Of a stretch of DNA of 64,000 nucleotides, positions 1 through 10,099 are shown in pieces. Every line of letters begins with the position of its first letter. Positions within the stretch are counted from its first letter, which is position 1. The translations under genes and the position numbers were made by a program. The stretch lies in assembly GCF_028640845.1 (NCBI RefSeq), contig NC_080540.1, positions 226,222,794-226,286,793 of the forward strand, written 5' to 3'. The notes under the pieces were generated by a model. It was not told the DNA's origin and made no database searches. It saw only the letters and a list, made by a program, of their open reading frames with translations. The DNA is from Ahaetulla prasina (lineage: Eukaryota; Chordata; Lepidosauria; Squamata; Colubridae).

Positions 1-471
1 AGAATATTATACCTTCCTGGATGAGAAAAGGAGAAACATGCTCTTGGAAAGCGGCCCCCACCTTTGTTAATAGCCCCAGAAAGACAAAAGACATCTTATC
101 TACAACACAGAAGACCTTCAGCTCCAGGGTGATGGGATTAAGACATGGCCCTCAGGACATGATAGGATTAGCCTCTACCCATTTCACCACATGGCACCTG
201 GGAAGATTACATCAGCCAGCAAGGCTAGCTAAGACCCTCACCCCCTGGGAGTCTTGACAGCCAATCAGGATACACTTCCTGTGCCCCAGAAAGTTCAAAG
301 CTCAGAAAAAGCATAAAGCCAGGAGCACACAGGATCTCAGCCCTTTTTCTGTTCAGGATCTCAAGCCATGTGATCCTGGTCACCATTAAACCATCTTTCC
401 AAGCAGCCTCCATGTTTCCAGTGTCTTTGTCCCCACTTGGAACTGAACCCAGATGGATATTTCTTCCAACA
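1..471 (+). mobile_element. ERV-like LTR, 3' part, cut by the window start
   Basis: This is the 3' part of the same LTR family found four times between 16.5 and 23.2 kb. It shares the gagaaacatg block, the CACCTTTGT segment, the CAGTGTCTTTGTCCCCACTTGG block and the terminal TTCTTCCAACA. The LTR ends in CA at 471. The 5' end lies outside the window, so it cannot be told whether this is a solo LTR or part of a provirus. No primer-binding site follows, which favours a solo LTR or the right end of an element. The reading frames across it are not meaningful. Confidence 0.8.
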
Positions 472-553
472 TATGTTCACTAGCTTGAGTAACTTATCCA
501 AATAATAAGGTGGGATATAAACAAACAAACAGTCTCTGATCCTCAAGGAGATA

Positions 554-947
554 CAGGTACTCCTCGGCTTACGACCACAATTGAGCCCAAAATTGCTGTT
601 GTTCAGTGAAACAGTTGTTAAATGAGTTTTGCCCCATTTTATGACATTTCTTGCCACAGTTGTTAAGTGAATCACTGCAGTTGTTAAGTTAGTAACCTGG
701 TTGTTAAGTGAATCTGGTTTCCCCATTGTGTTTGCTTGTCAGAAGGTCACAAAAGGTGATCACATGACCCTGGGGACACTGCAACAGTCATAAACATGAA
801 CCAGTTGCCAAGCATCTGAATTTTAATCACATGATCATGGGGATGCTGTGGAAAATGGACATATCTGTGGAAAATGGACATAAGTCACTTTTTTCAGTGC
901 TGTTGTAACTTTAAACGGTCGCTAAATGAACTATCCAGGACTACCTG
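554..947 (+). mobile_element. Tigger-like MITE (TA target site)
   Basis: Non-autonomous DNA transposon with inverted ends: CAGGTACTCCTCGGCTTACG at the left and GGACTACCTG at the right, flanked by TA (552-553 and 948-949). The interior carries the recurring blocks TTGTTAAGTGAATC and GATCACATGACC. The terminal repeat and TA target resemble pogo/Tigger transposons; that assignment is an inference. About nine copies or pieces of the family occur in the window, in both orientations. Confidence 0.8.
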
Positions 948-1801
948 TATTAAATGCTTCAATTTTTAAGAATGCTAAAAATATCCTAAAAATGCTAAAA
1001 ATATGCTATCAGCCATATTGCAACCTATGGCTGAAATCCAACCAGAAATTTCAATGTTGGCAGCAAAGTCAAAAGCCCAAAATTGCAGTCCTTGGTGACA
1101 TTGAAATGGTGACAGATTACTCTTACCATTGAAGCTCCAAATGCTTAACTCTGGAGGGAGATCCCAATAAAAAAAGAAATAGAAATGTAACTTCTTCCCC
1201 TATTTGTTTATTTATTTAATGAGCCAGGTATGTATATATTAAAACAGTTTTAAGGGTTGCTGTTAAAATCAACCTGCAGGAATTTTGTTCCAAAAATTGG
1301 GCTAGGAATTTATTTTTAGCATAGGTTTCAAAGTGGCATGGCAATATATTAAAGGCAATTGTGGCATGAATTTGCTTATTGATCTCTTTAAAGGTTACCC
1401 AGCATGAGCAATAACTGTATAATCAGTTACCAGCATGAGGTGAGGTCAGAGATTAATATCTGAAACAAGAAATTAAAAAGGGGTGAAGGATAAATTTTAT
1501 GTAACCGGATTTGAAATTTGTAAGTAGCAATGTATCCTATGTCACCTTTGAAAAATGGCTGTCAATATTCTGAAATCGCCTTTATAGATTTATGATTAAC
1601 TTCCAGTTATGGACTTATTATCCAGTTCATTAGGAGGGGGGTGTTGAGTGCCCAAATCTATAAATGATGGCTGAGATGCAGCAACAGTAATTAATTAATT
1701 AATCAATCAATTAATTATATGATGTATAGAGCTGCCATTTCCCAGCAGTGACTCTGCTCTGAACACAAAGATTAAAACCACCCAAACAGTATATAATGAA
1801 T
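948..1801. other. Unique AT-rich stretch, no gene seen
   Basis: No coding similarity, RNA gene or recognised repeat apart from a short TTAA/ATTA-rich run near 1690-1715. The open frame at 926-1132 starts inside the MITE end and shows no domain, so it is left uncalled. Confidence 0.5.
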
Positions 1802-1803
1802 TA

Positions 1804-2039
1804 CCATGTTTTCCCCAAAATCAGACCAGGTCTTATATTAATTTTTGCTCCAAAAGATGTATTATGGCTTATTTTCTGGCTAAGTCTTATTCTGGGGGAA
1901 ATACAGTGCTAAATGCCTCCATCTGGTTGACAATCTTAACTGGGGCTTATTTTGGGGAGTAGGGCTTATATTACAAGCATAGTGAAAAATCATGCTAGGG
2001 CTTTTTTTCCAGTTGGGGCTTATTTTGGGGGAAACAGGG
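1804..2039 (+). mobile_element. TA-flanked MITE, GTTTCCCC family
   Basis: Short element with imperfect inverted ends: CCATGTTTTCCCCAAAATCAG at left, and CTTATTTTGGGGGAAACAGGG at right. It is flanked by TA at 1802-1803 and 2040-2041. The inside repeats GGCTTATTTT several times. A second copy with the same left end is at 42788. Tc1/mariner-like by target site; non-coding. Confidence 0.7.
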
Positions 2040-2244
2040 TATACCCTGGTTAAAACAACATCCTCCCCCCCAAAAAACCCAATCCTTCCTGTTACCAGCA
2101 GAGCTCACTTAACCTCCTGGCCTGGGAGAAGAGCCAGTTCTTGAGAATCCTATCAAAGGCTAACACTAGAGTCTGCCGTGGTATCTTCTCCCCAACAGAC
2201 AAGAAGATGGTGCCACTCTTGAGAAAACAAAGTAACTGGTAAAA

Positions 2245-2501
2245 GGGCCGTAATAGCTCAGGCTGTAAGGAGCCTGTTATTAGAACACAGCAGCCTGCAA
2301 TTACTGCAGGTTCAAGCCCGGCCCAAGGTTGACTCAGCCTTCCATCCTTTATAAGGTAGGTAAAATGAGGACCCAGATTGTTGGGGGGGCAATAAGTTGA
2401 CTTTGTAAATATACAAATAGAATGAGACTATTGCCTTATACACTGTAAGCTGCCCTGAGTCTTCGGAGAAGGGCGGGATATAAATGTAAATTAAAAAAAA
2501 A
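2245..2501 (+). mobile_element. tRNA-derived SINE with L2-like tail
   Basis: The 5' part is tRNA-like: an A-box-like TAGCTCAGGCTG near 2254 and a B-box-like GGTTCAAGCCC near 2309, consistent with an internal RNA polymerase III promoter. A body with CAAGGTTGACTCAGCCTTCC follows. The 3' tail, GAGTCTTCGGAGAAGGGCGG then TATAAAT, is nearly the 3' end of the L2-clade LINE at 4.0-6.9 kb, so an L2 enzyme probably mobilised it. Minus-strand copies lie at 26.7, 28.0, 52.9 and 53.3 kb. Confidence 0.8.
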
Positions 2502-4044
2502 ACACTGTGTAGGGTTTTATACAACCAGAAGATAACAAGAACGGATAACGTGATTTTTTCCTTCTAAACTTAAGTTTGAAGTAAATCGATGTCAGAGAAA
2601 CAGGACTATTTGACAGATAACGATAGTTTGACTTAAATGCTATAACATACATCAAGGAATTTTCTGTCTATCTTTTGGTAGAAAATGGAAATGAATGTAT
2701 CTGTAGGAAACGGAGGTATGAAGGCTCTCATTCAGAATCAGAACTGAATACCAACTTTGTTTTATGTATTTACATGTCAACTTGCTAGATTTTACGGTTC
2801 AGTGGTTGTACGCTCGTTTATATAATACTCTTTAGAGCTGTGTGAATTGTATGATGTATGGGTGTATATTTCTATGTAACTGTGAACGGAGCGAAGTATG
2901 GATTCATTCCTGTCTGGAAGAAGGATGTATGAATGGATATTATAAAAGAGAGAGCATTAAACTTTGAATCTTGCATGCAGCCTTCTGCAAAGCTCTTGCT
3001 TGTTCTGCTTATGTTTGCATCATGATGAAATGTTTGAAGGACAAGGAGGTCAGAAGAAAGGAACCAGAAAGAAGTGGGAGGGAATTATGAGAAATGTGGC
3101 ATTCCTACTGTGGGCTACTGGTTTCTCGTTCTTGTCTTGTTCTAAATTGATGGTACTAACTCATATTGCAGATCAATCTAAGAAATAAGTAGCCTCTGGA
3201 GGAATTTCATGCAAAAGCTGTACGGGAGATTTCATTTGTAACTTGGTCTTACAAACATAATGCCATAAGAAGCCAAACTCTTATGCTTCACTGGACATTG
3301 TTTATTCTGAAGAATATTACTATTGTAATATAATATTTAAAATTTTCTCAATGTATACCTTCTTAAAGTAAGTTGGTGGCTACAGCTCAAGAACATCCTG
3401 CTGTGAGGATTGTTAGATACGACTATGGAAAGGAACGAAAATGTATGCTCCTCTAATAATTTCCTTTCTTTCGCTATTCCTACCTGTCAATCTGCCCTGC
3501 TTGGGGAGTTTTGCTGTAATATTTGAACTTTGCTTTTGCTGGCAATTATTTTGAGAGGCTCTTTTCAAATACATAGTAATGTATCTGTTATTACCATAGA
3601 ATCTATTGTGATTCATATTAGAAATTCTTCACTTCTGGTATCTGCTCTCACCAGGAGAAATGATTAAGTTCCAAGTGTAGCTTTAAAAATGGTGTTTAAA
3701 CTCTCAATAGATAGCGAGTAATAGAGAATCTCAGTTGGGAATTAGTGAAAGCAGGAATCTTCAGCCTTGCAAAAACATTAGAGTGAAATAAGTTGGAAAG
3801 ACAGCTATCCTATGATTAGAAAATAGGTGTGTGTGTGTATGTGTCTCTCTGTGCTTGTGTTTTAACTAGAGTTAATGATTGATGGCTATAGTCTACAGTC
3901 TGGGAATTTCAACTAATTAAAGACTTTGCAGTTATTTATGAGACTATCTCCTTAGTTATATTTAAATACACAAGCACATTTTAAAAATCTCAGTAAAGAT
4001 GCTTTTTGCTGTAAGAAAATGAACATTAACTTAATCATTCCATC
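2502..4044. other. Unique AT-rich stretch, no gene seen
   Basis: I see no coding similarity and no recognised repeat. A short GTGTGTGTGT run lies near 3828. The 74-codon frame at 2964-3188 has no recognisable domain and is not supported as a gene. Confidence 0.5.
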
Positions 4045-4073
4045 AGCCGAGGGCCCAGGGTAGGGGTGGAGGG

Positions 4074-5300
4074 GTGGCGGTTATTATTAAGGAGAGTCTC
4101 GAGCCGAGGGAAACCACTGTGCCTCAGATAGCTGGGTGTGAATCCCTCTACATGAAGTGGGGTCGTAGGACTCAGGTGGGCTTGTTGATCACGTACCTGG
4201 CTCCTTGCTGCGTGACTACAGCCCTGCCTGAGCTGTTGGAGTTGCTGGCCGGGTTGGCAGTTGAAACCCCCAGACTGTTGGTCATGGGGGATTTCAATTT
4301 GCCATCAGCCGGCGTAGCATCTTCGGCAGCTCAGGAGTTCATGGCTTCCATGATGGCCTTGGACCTGATTCAGTTAATTGACGGCCCTACCCACGTCGGG
4401 GGAGGCACCCTAGACCTGATTTTTATCTCTGGCCAGTGGTCTAATGATCTGGTTTTAAATGATTTAGTTGTTGAACCTTTGTCATGGTCAGATCATTTTC
4501 TCCTTCGTCTAGACTTTCTGACCGCTATCCACCACCGCAGGGAGACGGAACCAATGCGCTGGTTCCGTCCCAGGCGCCTGATGGACCTGGAGAGGTTCCT
4601 GACGGAGCTTGGGCCGTTTCCCGAGCACCTGGCCCACGACTCGACTGAAGAACTAGTTGCGGCCTGGGAACGGGCCGCGGCTGGAGCTTTGGACCGCGTC
4701 GTGCCTTTGCGGCCTCTGACCCGGCGTCGGTCTCAACCAGCTCCTTGGTTCTCTGAGGAGCTGAGGGAGATGAAGCGCCGGAGAAGACGCCTAGAGAGTG
4801 CCTGGAGATCCAGCCACTCTGAGGCTGACCGGACACTAGTTAGGTCCTATAGTAGGACCTACCTTGTGGCAATGAGGGTTGCGAAGCGTTCCTACGTTTC
4901 CTCCCTCATTGCGTCGGCAGATAACTGCCCAGCTGCCCTAATTTGGGTGACCCGCTCGCTCCTTCAACAGGAGGGGCGGGAGGACCCCCTACAAGGGCAT
5001 GCCGAGGAGTTTAACGGTTATCTATACGACAAAATCGTTCAGCTTCGGGACGGATTGGATCAAAATTGGGTAGATCCAGGCGAGGGTTCTGAGGCCCGTC
5101 TTGTTGAGGTGGTTTGGGATGACTTTGATCCTGTGACTCCCGAGGACATGGACAGGTTGCTGGGTAGGCTGAATGCCATCACATGTTTACTGGATCCGTG
5201 CCCCTCCTGGTTAGTACTGGCTACTCAGGAGGTGACACGAGGCTGGCTCCAGGGGATTACAATGCTTCTCTGTGGGAGGGGGTCTTTCCCGCGGCCTTGA
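4074..5300 (+). pseudogene. L2 ORF2, endonuclease and linker part (frameshifted)
   Basis: Open frame of 408 codons encoding the C-terminal half of an APE-type endonuclease, which nicks target DNA to prime reverse transcription, and the linker toward the RT. The endonuclease motifs are MGDFN at residues 71-75 and SDH at 139-141. The ATG at 4074 is only the first methionine after the truncation, because the similar reading continues upstream to about 4045. The similarity runs in this frame to about LDPCPSWLV and is then lost; the matching reading resumes in another frame beginning at 5183. A single frameshift at roughly 5230-5260 therefore breaks the original ORF, so no full-length product is expected. 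Confidence 0.85.
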
Positions 5301-6694
5301 AAGAGGCGGTGGTGAGACCCCTCCTCAAGAAGCCTTCCCTGGACCCAGCTGTTTTAGGGAACTACCGGCCAGTCTCCAACCTTCGCTTCACGGCGAAGGT
5401 TGTAGAGAGTGTGGTGGCATGTCAGCTACACCAGTACCTGGATGAAGCTGTCTATCTAGACACGTTCCAGTCCGGCTTCCGGCCCGGATACAGCACTGAG
5501 ACAGCTTTGGTCGCACTGGTGGATGATCTCTGGAGGGCCAGGGATAGGGGTTACTCCTCTGCCCTGGTCCTATTAGACCTCTCAGCGGCTTTTGATACCA
5601 TCGACCATGGTATCCTGCTGCGCCGGTTGGAGGGGTTGGGAGTGGGAGGCACCGTTTATCGGTGGTTCTCCTCCTACCTCTCTGACCGGACGCAGACGGT
5701 GTTGACAGGGGGGCAGAGATCAACTCCAAGGTGCCTCATGTGTGGGGTGCCGCAGGGGTCGATTCTCTCACCCCTCCTGTTCAACATCTATATGAAGCCG
5801 CTGGGTGAGATCATCAGTGGCTTTGGGGTGAGATACCAACTGTACGCTGATGATACTCAGCTGTACTTTTCCACCCCGGGCCACCCCAGTGAAGCTGTCG
5901 AAGTGCTGTCCCGGTGTCTGGAAGCCGTACGGGTCTGGATGGGGAGGAACAGGCTCAAACTTAATCCCTCCAAGACGGAGTGGCTGTGGATGCCGGCACC
6001 TCGGTACAGTCAGCTGCAGATGCGGCTGTCTGTCGGGGGTGAATCATTGGCCGCGATGGAGAAGGTACGCAACTTGGGCGTGCTCCTGGATGGTCGGTTG
6101 TCCTTTGAAGACCATTTGACGACCGTCTCCAGGAGAGCTTTTTATCAGGTTCGCCTGATCCGCCAGTTGCGTCCCTTCCTGGACCGGGATGCCTTATGCA
6201 CAGTCACTCATGCTCTCGTTACCTCTCGCCTGGACTACTGCAATGCTCTCTACATGGGGCTCCCCTTGAAGAGCACCCGGAGACTTCAGCTAGTTCAGAA
6301 CGCGGCTGCGCGGGTTATTGAGGGAGCGGTTCGGAGCTCCCACATAACACCTATCCTGCGCAGACTGCACTGGCTACCTGTTGTTTTCCGGGTGCGCTTC
6401 AAGGTATTGGTTACCACCTTTAAAGCGCTCCATGGCTTAGGACCGGGCTATCTACGGGACCGTCTACTGCCGGCCTCTATCTCCCATCGTCTGGGACGTT
6501 CCCACAGAGAGGGACTCCTCAGGGTGCCGTCAGCCAAACAGTGTCGACTGGTGGCCCCCAGGGGGAGGGCCTTCTCTGTGGGGGCTCCGACCCTGTGGAA
6601 CGAACTTCCCCTCGGACTTCGACAATTACCTGACCTTAGGACCTTTCGCCGTGAACTTAAAACTTATTTATTTCGTATGGCTGGACTAGCCTGA
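5183..6694 (+). pseudogene. L2 ORF2, reverse transcriptase and C-terminal part
   Basis: 503-codon frame covering the RT core of an L2-clade LINE. Visible motifs are [48 protein letters not shown] and the catalytic YADD at residues 221-224, then [11 protein letters not shown] and [10 protein letters not shown]. The C-terminal third has [12 protein letters not shown] and ends with [12 protein letters not shown], the natural end of this family. The first 20-30 codons are out-of-frame readthrough, so the ATG is not a native start. No internal stop lies in the RT, which suggests a fairly recent copy, but it is separated from its endonuclease by a frameshift. The polymerase copies the element's own RNA at the nicked target. 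Confidence 0.88.
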
Positions 6695-6893
6695 TTTTTA
6701 TCTTTATTTGATGGGTTTTTAAAGTTTTGTGATTTTATGGGGGAGTATGTTATTTTAACATTTGGGCATTTAAATTAGTTTTTTAAGGGATGTTTTTAAT
6801 TATTGTGTGTATTTGTATTTTATCTGCCTGTTCACCGTCCTGAGTCCTTCGGGAGAAGGGCGGTATACAAATTAAAATATTATTATTATTATA

Positions 6894-7305
6894 TCTTTTA
6901 AAAATCGTTCTGTATTGCTAGAAAATAAGACCAACTTTAGTCGTCTCCTCATGACATTTTGCAGATAAGTGTTTCCTTTTTACAGCAACTAGTAGGGTAA
7001 AGGTTCATCTGAATTATGCATGTTCAAAATAAGAGGCAGATTTCATGTCAATTGTTTGCTTTTTTTCTAATTGGTGATCAGTTCATATTAAAGCCAGCTC
7101 TGTGCTTTATCACTGGATAGAAGGTAGAACCAAAAACCATTTTCACATTTCTCTCAATCAAGGGCAATACGCAGAAAAGGAACTTTCTCATGACTTCAGT
7201 GAAGACAGAAAATGAATACAAAGAGCAAGCTTTCAAGTAATTTTCTATCGGTTCCATCTATCAACTGAGAGATAAATGTAACATATTAATCCATCATATC
7301 ATGTA
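6894..7305. other. Unique stretch, no gene seen
   Basis: AT-rich sequence directly after the L2 tail. No motif or repeat recognised. Confidence 0.45.
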
Positions 7306-7670
7306 CAGATAGTTCTTGGCTTATGACACAGTTGGGACCAGAATTTTGATTGCTAAGCAAATTGTTGATAAGTGAGGCATGTCCAATTTGGTGACTTTTT
7401 GTTTTTGCCATGTTAAGTGAATCACTGTAATTGTTAAGTGAATTTGGCTTCCCCCACTGGTTTTGCATGGTGGGAAGCCAGCTGGAGAGTGGAAAATGGC
7501 AATCACAGGATTCTGGGATGCTGCAACTACCATGCCAACTGCCACACATTTTGACCATGTGACCATGGGGATGCGGTGAAAGTTGTAAGTGTGAAGACCA
7601 ATTGCAAGTCACTTGTTGCAGTGTTGTTGTAACTTCAAAATGAATGGTTGCAAGTCAAGAGTGGCAACTG
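7306..7670 (+). mobile_element. Tigger-like MITE, diverged
   Basis: Flanked by TA at 7304-7305 and 7671-7672. The left end CAGATAGTTCTTGGCTTATG is a diverged form of the family's CAGGTAGTCCTCG end. The interior keeps TTAAGTGAATCACTG and CATGTGACCATGGGGATGC. It is older than the copy at 554, and the right end is poorly conserved. Confidence 0.7.
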
Positions 7671-7712
7671 TATACTGTTTATGCCACTTAAACTGAATTT
7701 TCAAAGGGCACC

Positions 7713-7920
7713 GTATTGTATTTGTATTTGTATTTTTCACATTTATATACCGCCCTATCTCCCTAGGGACTCAGGGCGGTTCACAGGCAAGTAAAAAATA
7801 CATATAAATACAGACTAAAATAACAATTAAAAAACTTATTCCACATAGCCGAATTGTTAAAAACAATATAAATAATAAAACCCATTTAAAACCAGTAAAT
7901 TTAAAATCTAATCCAGTCAC
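7713..7920 (-). mobile_element. LINE/SINE 3'-tail fragment (antisense)
   Basis: ATATACCGCCCTATCTCCCT followed by AGGGACTCAGGGCGG is the reverse complement of a CR1/L2-type 3' tail (GAGTCCCTAGGGAGATAGGG). The same variant, in plus orientation, is at 41898-41978. The exact parent family is not resolved. Confidence 0.55.
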
Positions 7921-8744
7921 CGTAACATTGTATATCCTCTGAGTTCCCTTTTACTACCTATCCCAAACCAATGAAACTCTTATTGGAAGCCATGCTAGGG
8001 ATGTAGAAACAGATATGTTTTATCTTTTTATTTGATTTTATATTCTTGAGAACTGAGATATTAGAAAAAAAATCTTCGTTTCCAAGCCAGGAACCAAAAA
8101 TGCAGGCAGTTGCTTGAATCCGAGATGAAGTTTCTATCAAGGGTGCAATATACAAAACCAGATGACAGAGGCAGCTACTCTAAGACATTTCTAAAAGCTC
8201 TTTATATAGGAAAATCTCGCCTTTTTTTTTTCCTAGAAAGCACACAAAAGTTTCCTCTAGGAATTTCAAGAACGATGCCCGTAGCTGGTTTTCTAAGGCA
8301 GCGCTTTGCAGTCGGCACCCTGCTGAGTTGTGGTTTTTTGCTTATTTAGCATTTGTGGATTGAAAACGGTAAATTCTTTGGGGAAGATGCCTTTCTTATT
8401 TGATCAAAAAAATATATCTCAGATTAAGTTTGGGCAGGGAAGAAATGTTGACCCAATTATATTGGTGCTTCCCATTCCCAAGAATTTTACTCCTTGTCTA
8501 GAGCCTATTCCAATTTGGAATTTTGAGCTTTTTGTCCAAATTAGGAAGAATGGGTGGAGGGAAGACAATTTCCTTCCCACAGAACTTCTGCCTGCACACA
8601 TGCTTATAAAAGGAGGAAAAGAAAGTATTGGCCCCAAGAAATATTTATTGGCTTATTGGCTTCTGGCCATTGAACATTGAAACCTGGGGAACATAAAATT
8701 ATAAGTGCTTGCAAGTAGGAGCAAGGGGCCACGCTCCACCCTTT
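7921..8744. other. Unique stretch, no gene seen
   Basis: Two overlapping frames (79 and 116 codons at 8110-8680) have no recognisable domain and no splice or transcript support, so I do not call them. Confidence 0.45.
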
Positions 8745-9690
8745 AAGTGGATGGGGAAAAACAGGCTTCGACTCAACCCCTCCAAGGCTGAGTGGCTGTA
8801 GATGTCGGCTGCCCGGTACAGTCAGCTGACTCCATCGCTGACTGTAGGGGGCGAGACATTGGCCCCCATGGAAAGGGTTCACAATCTAGGCGTCCTCCTG
8901 GATGTACGGCTGTCTTTAGAAAATCATATGACGGCTGTCGCCAGGGGAGCTTTTTATCAGGTTCGCCTGATACGCCAGTTGCGCCCTTTTCTAGACTGGG
9001 TTTCCCTCTGCACAGTCACTCATGCCCTCGTCACTTCCCACCTGGACTACTGCAATGCTCTCTACATGGGGCTCCCCTTGAAGAGCATCCGGAGGCTCCA
9101 ACTGGTCCAGAATGCAGCTGCGCGGGTAGTAGAGGGAGCAACTCGAGGCTCCCATATAACACCTCTCCTGCGCAAGCTGCACTGGTTGCCAGTGGTCTTC
9201 CGGGTGCAATTCAAGATGTTGGTCACTACTTTTAAAGTGCTCCATGGCTTAGGACCGGGTTATTTACGAGACCGCCTGCTGCCACCGAGTGCCTCCCATC
9301 GACCAGTGCGCTCCCATAGGGAGGGTCTCCTCAGGGTGCCGTCGGTCAGACAATGTCGACTGGCGATCCCCAGGGGGAGGGCCTTCTCTGTGGGGGCACC
9401 AACCCTCTGGAACAAGTTACCACCAGGTATCCCTCAACTCCCTGATCTTCGGACCTTTCGACGTGAGCTCAAGACATTTCTGTTCCACTGTGCAAGGCTG
9501 GCCTAATTAATTTTAAATGGGGTTTTTATCAGAGTTTTATTAGAGTTTTAATTATACTAAGTTAAATTTGAATCAGTTTTTTAATAATGTTTTAATTTTT
9601 GTATTCTTGTTTTTTTATCTTGCTGTAAACCACCCTGAGTCCTTCGGGAGAAGGGCGGTATGGAAGTTAAAATAATAAATAAATAAAAAT
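8745..9690 (+). mobile_element. L2-clade LINE, strongly 5'-truncated copy
   Basis: This is the 3' third of the same L2 family as at 4.0-6.9 kb. It begins after the RT catalytic motif, in the NRLRLNPSKAEWL segment, where a stop codon (TAG) follows immediately at about 8799. It then runs open from 8802 to 9506, ending LKTFLFHCARLA. The 3' UTR closes with CCTGAGTCCTTCGGGAGAAG, GGCGGTATGG and an A/T-rich tail. It lacks the RT core, so it is a dead insertion. Confidence 0.87.
8802..9506 (+). pseudogene. L2 ORF2 C-terminal remnant
   Basis: 234 codons equivalent to about the last half of the 503-codon frame at 5183-6694, with the same landmarks: [51 protein letters not shown] and [14 protein letters not shown]. 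The methionine is internal to the family alignment and is only the first one after the in-frame stop. There are no catalytic residues. Good conservation outside the RT core fits a relatively young copy. Confidence 0.85.
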
Positions 9691-9946
9691 AAATAAATAA
9701 GTATGTGTACCAACATCATTGTATATTGTCATGCTGCTATCATTATGGTTAATAATAGATACCTGGGCATATCAACCTTTTCCCAAAAGATAAGCCCATC
9801 CTGTGTTGTGCTGAAAGTGTTTTTTTTTTTCCAGGGCAACCTGGTCTACCCAAATATGGGACGGAGCATACTGCTTCCGCTTTCGCCTTTCAGCCCCAAT
9901 CCAGGAGCCTTCGCAGGCAGTCGCTTTTGCAGCAAACTATTTTTGT

Positions 9947-10099
9947 GTTAAATTCAGTGGTGGGATTCAGCCAGTTCACACCACTTCGGGAGAACCGGTT
10001 GTTAACTTTCTGAGCAGTTTGACAAGCTGGTTGTTGGAAGAAAACATTAGGGCAGAGAACCGGTTGTTAAATTCCTTGAATCCCAACACTGGTTAAATT
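9947..10099 (+). mobile_element. hAT MITE, 137 bp, perfect 8-bp TSD
   Basis: The element proper is 9955-10091, from CAGTGGTGGGATTCAGCCAG to TTGAATCCCAACACTG, giving inverted ends. GTTAAATT is duplicated exactly at 9947-9954 and 10092-10099. An 8-bp duplication with CAG-type ends is diagnostic of the hAT superfamily. Non-coding. Confidence 0.9.

Larger units (their letters stand above)
4045..6893 (+). mobile_element. L2-clade LINE, 5'-truncated, near-complete 3' two-thirds
   Basis: Non-LTR retrotransposon. It starts inside the endonuclease domain, carries the full reverse transcriptase and C-terminal region, and ends with a 3' UTR closing in CCTGAGTCCTTCGGGAGAAG, GGCGGTATACAAAT and a short (ATT)n tail at about 6873-6893. 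The RT signature YADDTQLY and the C-terminal block around LHGLGPGYL are typical of L2-clade rather than CR1 or RTE elements. The body is much more GC-rich than the AT-rich flanks. The 5' UTR, any ORF1 and the N-terminal half of the endonuclease are missing, as is usual for incomplete target-primed insertion. Confidence 0.88.

Noticed and set aside
2245..2330. Possible tRNA gene
   Set aside because: The A- and B-box-like motifs belong to a SINE head joined to a SINE body; no intact cloverleaf was found.
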